Assembly (NCBI GenBank): GCA_027005175.1
Contig: JALTMC010000773.1
Span: forward strand, 1 to 10,893
From: Myxococcales bacterium
Lineage (GTDB): Bacteria > Myxococcota_C > UBA6777
DNA length: 10,893 bases
Direction: 5' to 3'
The notes under the pieces were generated by a model, which did no database searches, was not told the DNA's origin, and was given only the letters and a program-made list of their open reading frames with translations. The position numbers and the translations under genes are program-made. Of the stretch, positions 6,388 through 10,893 are shown piece by piece (the stretch's first letter is position 1; each line of letters begins with the position of its first letter).

Positions 6388-7005
6388 ATGCCTACGATTT
6401 CATTTGATGACCAGGTTTTTATCCCATCCAAGATTGTTTGTGTGGGGCGAAATTATGTTAAGCACATCGAAGAGCTGAATAACTCCGATCCTGGGGAGTT
6501 GGTGCTTTTTATTAAACCGAATTCATCGATCAGTGAGCGGTTACTCTGTCCGTCGCAGCGATGTCGATTTGAGACAGAGATTACGCTGTTGATGGAAGGT
6601 GGTAAACCTGTGGCTGTTGGGCTTGGTTTTGATCTAACCCTGGTCGAAGTACAACAGCGGTTAAAAGCAAAAAGTCTGCCCTGGGAGAAGTCCAAAGCCT
6701 TTGATGGCTCAGCTGTGTTTAGCTCTTTTGTAGCTATTCCTAACTCTTTCGATACGCTATGGCTTCAGTTAGAAATCAACGGAGTCCTTCGGCAAAAGGG
6801 TGGGGTGGCAGAGATGATTCATAAGCCCGCTCAGATCCTGAAAGAAGTAGGATTGCATTTTCATCTCTGTGACGGAGACTTAGTGATGACCGGAACTCCT
6901 CATGGTGTGGCTGATTTGGTGGTTGGAGACATGTTTGTGGCCTCCTTGTGGAGTGGACATGATAAACTTCTAGCACAAGAATGGCTCGTGGAAGCATCCA
7001 CGTAG
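6388..7005 (+). CDS. Fumarylacetoacetate hydrolase (FAH) family protein
   Basis: Cytosolic metal-dependent enzyme of the FAH superfamily, closest by motif to the short acylpyruvase / FAHD1 / YcgM group that cleaves or decarboxylates small 2-oxo acids. Visible motifs in order: KIVCVGRNYVKHIEEL (15-30) with the lid pair His26/Glu29, LFIKPNSSI (40-48), metal ligands Glu62 and Glu64 in FETEITLL, Asp82 in GFDLT, WEKSKAFDG (99-107) with Lys103 matching the catalytic lysine position, and GDLVMTGTPHGV (163-174). All metal and catalytic positions are present. At 205 residues it is slightly shorter than the usual 215-225. The ATG at 6388 has only a weak upstream AAGAAG. It lies 44 bases after the DoxX gene, so co-transcription is likely. 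The exact substrate cannot be read from the sequence. Confidence 0.88.
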   Translation: MPTISFDDQVFIPSKIVCVGRNYVKHIEELNNSDPGELVLFIKPNSSISERLLCPSQRCRFETEITLLMEGGKPVAVGLGFDLTLVEVQQRLKAKSLPWEKSKAFDGSAVFSSFVAIPNSFDTLWLQLEINGVLRQKGGVAEMIHKPAQILKEVGLHFHLCDGDLVMTGTPHGVADLVVGDMFVASLWSGHDKLLAQEWLVEAST

Positions 7006-7017
7006 ATTGACCTTCAC

Positions 7018-7039
7018 GCCTCGGAATATATTCCAAGGC
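7018..7039. terminator. Near-perfect palindrome in the convergent gap, possible bidirectional terminator
   Basis: The 22 bases from GCCTCGGAATA to TATTCCAAGGC pair at 10 of 11 positions; the only mismatch is C7022/A7035. It lies between two convergent stop codons (7005 and 7062), where a two-way terminator would be expected. Neither side has the run of Ts of a standard rho-independent terminator, so a protein-binding site or plain stem-loop is also possible. Confidence 0.35.
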
Positions 7040-7061
7040 TCCAGATCTTCCATTGTTTCTA

Positions 7062-9062
7062 TCACTGGATGTGTTGTTGAAACCAGCGTAATACTTGTTG
7101 TCCTCGTCTTCCCAAACGCATCAGATCTTTTTGAACTTTTTTGACTTGTTTGTCTTTCTTTTGTTGCCACCAATAGCGAAGTAAGGCGAGACGAGGTTGC
7201 ATCCAGAAGGGGTTCCATCGGCTGGCTTGTTGTAAATGAGAGTCCGCTTTGGGAAGCTGCAAGGCTGCCAGAGTGAGTCCCAGATTGTAGTGGATGCCAG
7301 GGTGCCAGGGAGCATCTTGTAGGGACTTTTTCAACGTCACAAGGATAGCGCGAAGCTTCTGTTGTTCTTGTGGAGTGAGCTTTCGCAAGGGAGAGCGAGG
7401 GAGGAGCTTGTGTTGGCGAAGTGTTGCATAGGCTCGAATGGCATCGGCCAAAGGACGGCCAAAAGGCTGCGCGTCCAAGCGTTGGAGTTCCCGCCTGTAT
7501 TGGACCTTTGTTTTGTCGGAATAGCGGGTGCTAGAGAAGGTGTAGAATGATCGTAGGATGTTGTAGTGGTGTGGCTTTAACACCTGTGGTGCGTAGTCTT
7601 TTCGTGCATAGAGAACCCAGCGCAAAGTCATCTGGATGGGTTTCCATTGAGGATGACTCTGTAGGTGTGCTGCGACCAAAACCATTCGCTGATCTTTCAT
7701 ATCGATAAGAACCAGGTCACAACGGTATTTGTGACAATAGGACTCCCAGAAGCGCATGTCCACCATGGAGCGTTTATACTCTTGGCTCCACTTTGCAAAT
7801 CCGGGTGTGATGGTGTGTGTGTCGTACGCTATTTTAAAGCGCTTTGGAAACCGAAAACTCAGATACCCTGTGGGGTGAATGTTGGTATAAATATGACCGG
7901 AGAGCTGCTTGTGTTTGTCCAGGATCGAGAGTACTTCTTCTGGCTCTTCGCGCAGGTTGGGAGTGATTCGTATGGGAGGTGCGTAGTGCCAAGCAGGCCA
8001 TAGAGAGACAAGTGTAGAGGTTCCCCAAAGTAGAAAGAGGATGGGGCGTCCCTTGCCTGATAGAAAGGGTTGCAACTGTGACACAAGGAGTGGCCCTAGC
8101 ATCAAGAAGCCAAGGCCCACAAATCGCATGTTGGAGAAACCCAACAACGCGACAACTGCGATCCATCCGAGTCTCTCTGTATAGATCCGGTTCTCACGGT
8201 GAAACCAGGTGCTGATGGTTAAGGTTAGAAGGATTGCGAAGGAGAGACCATAGGCACTCTGAAGTGAAAAGGACTCCCACTCCGGGAGGATCATCGGGTC
8301 CGAAACAGCCGACACTTCTCGCTGGAATGCCCAAATCACTTTCCACAGCTTCCAACCAAAAGGATTGATACATACCAACAAGGGAAGCAGGGGTAAAAGA
8401 TACCACCAACTTCGCCATTGCCTGGCACGCTCTGCCTGCTCTGGAGCGCGATTCTTCAGTAGGATGGGTGCCAATAGAGCCCACGCGCCATAGCTTCCAA
8501 GTAAGGCCCCTCCCATGACAAAGGAGCCGTGGATATTGGCCCACGCGACAAAGATTAAGCCTGTGATCCAGAGGTAGATCGTCTTGGGAGGGCGAACAAG
8601 CATTCCAAACAGGAGCAGCAAAAAGATATAACCGACCACATGCGGGCGAACACTCATCCGTGGCATGAGCAGTGTCATCATACCTGTGAGGAAGACCAGC
8701 AGAGAGAGCCATGCGTCTGCATGGAGGCGTCGGCATATCCACAAGAAGAGGACAACCCAGGAGAGGATCGTTAGGCTTCGATAGAGGACTGTGCCAGAGT
8801 ACCCAGTGTACTGCCAGAGCATACGTAAGAAGAGTTCGAAGAGCCACTCTTTGTCGAAGAATATGCTACCCGGCGGGGTTGTAAATGCAAAGGGGTTGGG
8901 GCCTCCCAAAGCGGAGAAGCCCATATCCCATACTCGACCGCCTTTGGCTAGAAAGAACCAGTAGTCCATGGTGCTTGGAGCTGCAATACAAAAGCGAAGC
9001 ATCACCAAACATCCCAGGGTACCGACAAGAAACCACGAAAATCGCTGCTGGTTGGAAGTCAT
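7062..9062 (-). CDS. Polytopic GT-C-like membrane protein with C-terminal TPR-like segment
   Basis: 666 residues with about ten hydrophobic helices between residues 9 and 357. The first luminal loop has the acidic/aromatic pattern typical of GT-C-type proteins: MDYWFFLAKGGRVWDMG (Asp33), GPNPFAF (54-60) and DKEWLFEL (70-77). MSVRPH (136-141), NIHGSF (176-181) and SNMRF (310-314) also fit a widespread uncharacterised bacterial GT-C-like family. A soluble region (about 365-490) has GHIYTNIHPTGYLSFRF and IAYDTHTITPGF, resembling the post-membrane domain of that family. Residues about 586-620 look like one TPR (HPGIHYNLGLTLAAL). Such proteins are assumed to use lipid-linked sugars, but neither acceptor nor donor is known here. 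The start has no strong Shine-Dalgarno. It lies 149 bases downstream of the desaturase-family gene on the same strand. Confidence 0.7.
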   Translation of the reverse strand: MTSNQQRFSWFLVGTLGCLVMLRFCIAAPSTMDYWFFLAKGGRVWDMGFSALGGPNPFAFTTPPGSIFFDKEWLFELFLRMLWQYTGYSGTVLYRSLTILSWVVLFLWICRRLHADAWLSLLVFLTGMMTLLMPRMSVRPHVVGYIFLLLLFGMLVRPPKTIYLWITGLIFVAWANIHGSFVMGGALLGSYGAWALLAPILLKNRAPEQAERARQWRSWWYLLPLLPLLVCINPFGWKLWKVIWAFQREVSAVSDPMILPEWESFSLQSAYGLSFAILLTLTISTWFHRENRIYTERLGWIAVVALLGFSNMRFVGLGFLMLGPLLVSQLQPFLSGKGRPILFLLWGTSTLVSLWPAWHYAPPIRITPNLREEPEEVLSILDKHKQLSGHIYTNIHPTGYLSFRFPKRFKIAYDTHTITPGFAKWSQEYKRSMVDMRFWESYCHKYRCDLVLIDMKDQRMVLVAAHLQSHPQWKPIQMTLRWVLYARKDYAPQVLKPHHYNILRSFYTFSSTRYSDKTKVQYRRELQRLDAQPFGRPLADAIRAYATLRQHKLLPRSPLRKLTPQEQQKLRAILVTLKKSLQDAPWHPGIHYNLGLTLAALQLPKADSHLQQASRWNPFWMQPRLALLRYWWQQKKDKQVKKVQKDLMRLGRRGQQVLRWFQQHIQ

Positions 9063-9211
9063 CCGTTACTCAAATCCTTCAAAAGCATCACCTCCAACCA
9101 ACCCTCCTGTGGTGGGGCGAACGGTTCGTTTGAGGTTGTCGAGGTAAAAGGTCTCCATTGGCCTTCAAACATGGCCAGTTCGTCAACTCGTATCATCGAG
9201 AAAGTGTATCA
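9063..9211. other. Gap between the two minus-strand genes
   Basis: 149 bases with no gene. It contains the perfect short palindrome CGAACGGTTCG (9118-9128) and two TGGCC words around 9158-9178. No promoter with both hexamers and no terminator with a T-run is visible, so the two flanking genes could be transcribed together. Confidence 0.4.
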
Positions 9212-9221
9212 TCAAGAAGGT
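9190..9221. repeat. 16-base duplication across the desaturase-family stop codon
   Basis: GTATCATCGAGAAAGT (9190-9205) is followed directly by GTATCATCAAGAAGGT (9206-9221), identical at 14 of 16 positions. The second unit contains the stop codon of the minus-strand desaturase-family gene (9212-9214). Confidence 0.7.
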
Positions 9222-10084
9222 GTTTGGGTCCAGGCGAGGCGTTCGGAAGTTTGGACCGGAGTTTGGACCGGAGTTTGGGCCGGAACTGGATTGGCTACTT
9301 TTTCTTGCCCGGGGATGTTGTGTTTTTCGCGTACAAATTCACCACGCAGGTAGTTGTACAATGGACCGAAGATCGCTTTGATGGGATTGTGCCCCATGAA
9401 TCCGGTTGTCACACCGTAAATAACTTTCTCCTCCTCGGGCTGATAGGTTCCAAAGATGCGGTCCCACACCATCAATATACCACCGTAGTTTTTGTCGATA
9501 TAAGCTGGATTCGAGCCATGGTGTACCCGATGAGCTGACGGTGTATTGATCCAACCTTCGATGAATGGGATTTTATCTACAGACTCGGTGTGTAAAAAGA
9601 ACTGAAAGAAAAGATTTAATAAGAAAAATACCAGGATCGAGTTGAGTGAAAAGCCCACCAGTACGGCGGGGATTAAAAAGAACGGCGCGACCAGGGGACC
9701 CAACCAGTTGAGTCGAAATGAGGTCGAGAAGTTCATCCATGGGCTAGAATGATGTACATTGTGAAGAGTCCACAGCAACCGAACTTCATGATAAACCCGA
9801 TGTTGCCAGTAGTACAAGAAGTCCACAGCGACCACAGCCAAAAGAACAGTCCAGATATTGTTGGGAATGGTTGCAAATCGAAACGGACTGATAACTCCCA
9901 ATACCGCAACCTTCCAAGCTATATTAAGGGGTCGAAGCATCATTAGTCCTGTGATGATAAATAGATTCGACGCCGTCTCTTTGGCATTGTACACCTCACG
10001 CTGTTTTCGCCACGACCAAATCATCTCTATCACGATCATTACGGCAAACAAACCAAAACCAATAAGTAGTTGTTGTGACTTCAT
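9212..10084 (-). CDS. Sterol desaturase / fatty acid hydroxylase family protein
   Basis: Integral membrane di-iron enzyme family that hydroxylates or desaturates lipids (sterols, fatty acids, carotenoids or alkylglycerols). The histidine boxes are complete: HRVYH (95-99), HNVHH (108-112), His165 in FFLHTE, and HRVHH (185-189), followed by DKNYGGILMVWDRIFGTY (197-214), a strong family signature. Hydrophobic segments lie at about 5-22, 40-66, 77-92, 128-146 and 148-164. At 290 residues it is a normal length, but the last 25 or so residues (PVPAQTPVQTPVQTSE onward) are a low-complexity tail encoded by a 12-base repeat. AGAGGG lies five bases upstream of the ATG on the minus strand, supporting the start. 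The substrate cannot be told from sequence; bacterial members act on hopanoids, sterols, ornithine lipids and other lipids. Confidence 0.9.
   Translation of the reverse strand: MKSQQLLIGFGLFAVMIVIEMIWSWRKQREVYNAKETASNLFIITGLMMLRPLNIAWKVAVLGVISPFRFATIPNNIWTVLLAVVAVDFLYYWQHRVYHEVRLLWTLHNVHHSSPWMNFSTSFRLNWLGPLVAPFFLIPAVLVGFSLNSILVFFLLNLFFQFFLHTESVDKIPFIEGWINTPSAHRVHHGSNPAYIDKNYGGILMVWDRIFGTYQPEEEKVIYGVTTGFMGHNPIKAIFGPLYNYLRGEFVREKHNIPGQEKVANPVPAQTPVQTPVQTSERLAWTQTPS
9249..9284. repeat. 12-base tandem repeat, three copies, in the desaturase-family C-terminus
   Basis: GTTTGGACCGGA occurs at 9249-9260 and 9261-9272, and GTTTGGGCCGGA at 9273-9284. On the minus strand this encodes the (P)(V/A)QT units of the C-terminal tail. 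The period keeps the reading frame. Confidence 0.85.
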
Positions 10085-10094
10085 AGTACCCTCT

Positions 10095-10111
10095 TTCTGC
10101 GTTCAAGTGGC
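10095..10111 (-). repeat. 17-base match to the end of the 21-base array
   Basis: Read on the minus strand this is GCCACTTGAACGCAGAA, identical to plus-strand 4033-4049, where the 21-base array ends. It lies 11 to 27 bases upstream of the desaturase-family ATG, next to its ribosome binding site. Bases before it on the minus strand (ACTCAACCGGCTCAACA) have a loosely similar texture. Confidence 0.6.
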
Positions 10112-10165
10112 TGTTGAGCCGGTTGAGTGTCCTACCTTGTTAAGGAAGCTTTTTGATGCTTGAGA

Positions 10166-10197
10166 ATATCCTGACGCTTCCTACGCTTTGAGGATAT
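10166..10197. repeat. 7-base inverted repeat before the transposase remnant
   Basis: ATATCCT (10166-10172) and AGGATAT (10191-10197) form perfect arms around an 18-base loop holding two CGCTT-like words. It might be part of the old element's left flank or chance. Confidence 0.3.
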
Positions 10198-10371
10198 GAA
10201 AAAGTTGTTGAGGAATTGTGCAGGTAGGCTATTGGAGATGTTGATGGTGATGTGTACGCTCTGGAAGCCCTTTGTAAACGCCTGGAACTAGGCAAGTGGA
10301 TTGCTCGGCTGAGTGAGGGCAGAGAGTTCGAGTTCGAGCGTGCCTTGTTTGCGATGGTTGCCAATTGCTGA
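10192..10371 (+). pseudogene. Remnant of an IS1634-like transposase, N-terminal part
   Basis: In one frame, 10192-10224 reads YEKVVEELCR, then a TAG, then GDVDGDVYALEALCKRLELG, KWIARLSEGREFEFERALFAMVAN and a stop at 10369-10371. The run from a GDVYALE-type start to ERALFAMVAN matches the N-terminal region I know from IS1634-type DDE transposases, which normally continue with an Arg and a PxSKL motif. Here that continuation is lost. The internal stop, the missing catalytic core and the lack of terminal repeats show a dead fragment. The assignment rests on remembered family patterns. Confidence 0.5.
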
Positions 10372-10417
10372 CAAGAACGCCAACGCAAGCAGGTGCTGTT
10401 GTTGAATGGACAAGATC

Positions 10418-10443
10418 CACGAATGGCACGAATTTTCACGAAT
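10418..10443. repeat. Three CACGAAT words at 9-10 base spacing
   Basis: CACGAAT occurs at 10418-10424, 10427-10433 and 10437-10443, separated by GG and TTT, in a non-coding stretch between the two transposase remnants. It resembles a short dispersed intergenic repeat. No flanking inverted repeats were seen. Confidence 0.5.
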
Positions 10444-10469
10444 GGAGAACAAGAAAGGTTACAGTATTA

Positions 10470-10770
10470 AGAGCCTACAAACGGATAACCTTCAAGAATG
10501 CAATCGCGGGAGACAAAGCGTTCCGTTCCAAAGCTATCCGGAACTATCTGAAAGTGAACGGGAGCAATCGATTGCCCCATGGAAGTCCAACCAAAGGAAA
10601 AGAGGTCCATTTGATCAAGAGCGATACAAAGAGAGGAATATCGTGAAAAAAACGATAGGCCGATTTAAGGAGTATCGACGATTGGCGACACTATAGGATC
10701 GCTGCTCCAACAACTTTTACATGTTGCTCACTGGCCCGCCAAGTCTACCGTATATTGGATTCGCGGTACA
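10470..10770 (+). pseudogene. Remnant of an IS5-family transposase, C-terminal part
   Basis: One frame reads AIAGDKAFRSKAIRNYLKVNG (10497-10559), the region around the second catalytic Asp of IS5-type DDE enzymes (D at 10512-10514). Near 10560 the match moves to another frame: APWKSNQRKRGPFDQERYKERN, then GRFKEYRRLATL, which includes the KERN...V region with the catalytic Glu. It stops at TAG (10696-10698), exactly where the family has Tyr before Asp-Arg. The match continues after it as DR...NNFYMLL, and a further shift gives TVYWIR near 10747-10764. At least two frameshifts and one nonsense change make it inactive. The N-terminal half and the terminal repeats are absent or unrecognisable. 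Confidence 0.72.
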
Positions 10771-10893
10771 GACTTGATTTGTGTTCACCACTGAAGCAAG
10801 CCTGAGCCTGAGCATCCAACAGCAATGACTCCTTTCTTTTGAACTGTCGTAAATTCGCAATGACCTCACGGGAACCTCATGACCCATTGATGG

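Larger units (their letters stand above)
10085..10893. other. Gene-free 0.8 kb region with decayed insertion-sequence debris
   Basis: No intact gene is supported. The region holds the 17-base repeat, a small inverted repeat, the IS1634-like remnant, the CACGAAT repeat and the IS5-like remnant. Positions 10771-10893 show nothing I can name apart from a GAGCCTGAGC-like direct repeat near 10803. Confidence 0.6.

Noticed and set aside
8194-8847. Long alternative minus-strand frame inside the GT-C-like gene
   Set aside because: It lies wholly within a gene with clear membrane topology and family motifs; its own product has no recognisable pattern.
10365-10696. Two overlapping plus-strand frames as real small genes
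   Set aside because: Each holds a different part of one IS5-type transposase; together with the in-frame TAG at 10696-10698 they are a frameshifted remnant.
1-10893. tRNA, rRNA or other structured RNA genes, and a new defence or biosynthetic cluster
   Set aside because: No cloverleaf ending in CCA, no rRNA-like segments and no set of genes with a shared unusual function were seen; the annotated genes belong to known, separate families.

Overview
The window looks like a chromosomal stretch of a Gram-negative bacterium. It encodes a periplasmic thioredoxin-type lipoprotein, a peptidoglycan lytic transglycosylase and a large MscS channel, all of which fit a double-membrane envelope. By eye the base composition is near 50 % GC. 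The sequence alone does not place the organism. The mix of unrelated housekeeping and envelope genes, long gaps and short tandem arrays would fit a free-living delta-proteobacterial or myxobacterial-type lineage, but that is a guess.

Left part, plus strand: an MscS-family mechanosensitive channel (5-1855, possibly continuing upstream of the window); a TlpA-like thioredoxin lipoprotein 7 bases after it (1863-2441); a tandem array with a 72/73-base unit running over that gene's stop codon (2425-2615); QueC, the preQ0 synthase of the queuosine pathway (2681-3379); and a 117-residue protein I do not recognise (3482-3835). A consensus-like sigma-70 promoter (3870-3899) then leads into a 21-base tandem array and a LysM-containing, MltD-like lytic transglycosylase (4056-5852). 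That protein is extraordinarily basic and carries its own 9-residue repeats. A 14-base tandem array runs from its last codons to the ribosome binding site of a DoxX-family membrane protein (5948-6343). A fumarylacetoacetate-hydrolase-family enzyme (6388-7005) closes the plus-strand block, followed by a near-perfect palindrome in the convergent gap.

Right part, minus strand: a polytopic GT-C-like membrane protein with a C-terminal TPR-like segment (9062-7062), preceded by a sterol desaturase / fatty acid hydroxylase family protein with intact histidine boxes (10084-9212). The last 0.8 kb has no intact gene. It holds decayed plus-strand remnants of two different transposases, one IS1634-like and one IS5-like, and some short repeats.

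The genes do not form one pathway. The common theme is the cell envelope: channel, redox lipoprotein, wall hydrolase, DoxX protein, GT-C-like protein and lipid hydroxylase. The most unusual feature is the density of unrelated tandem arrays (periods 72/73, 21, 27, 14, 16 and 12 bases) in under 11 kb. Three of them lie across stop codons, and two show a dimeric higher-order pattern. I found no convincing CRISPR array, defence system, phage or intact mobile element.
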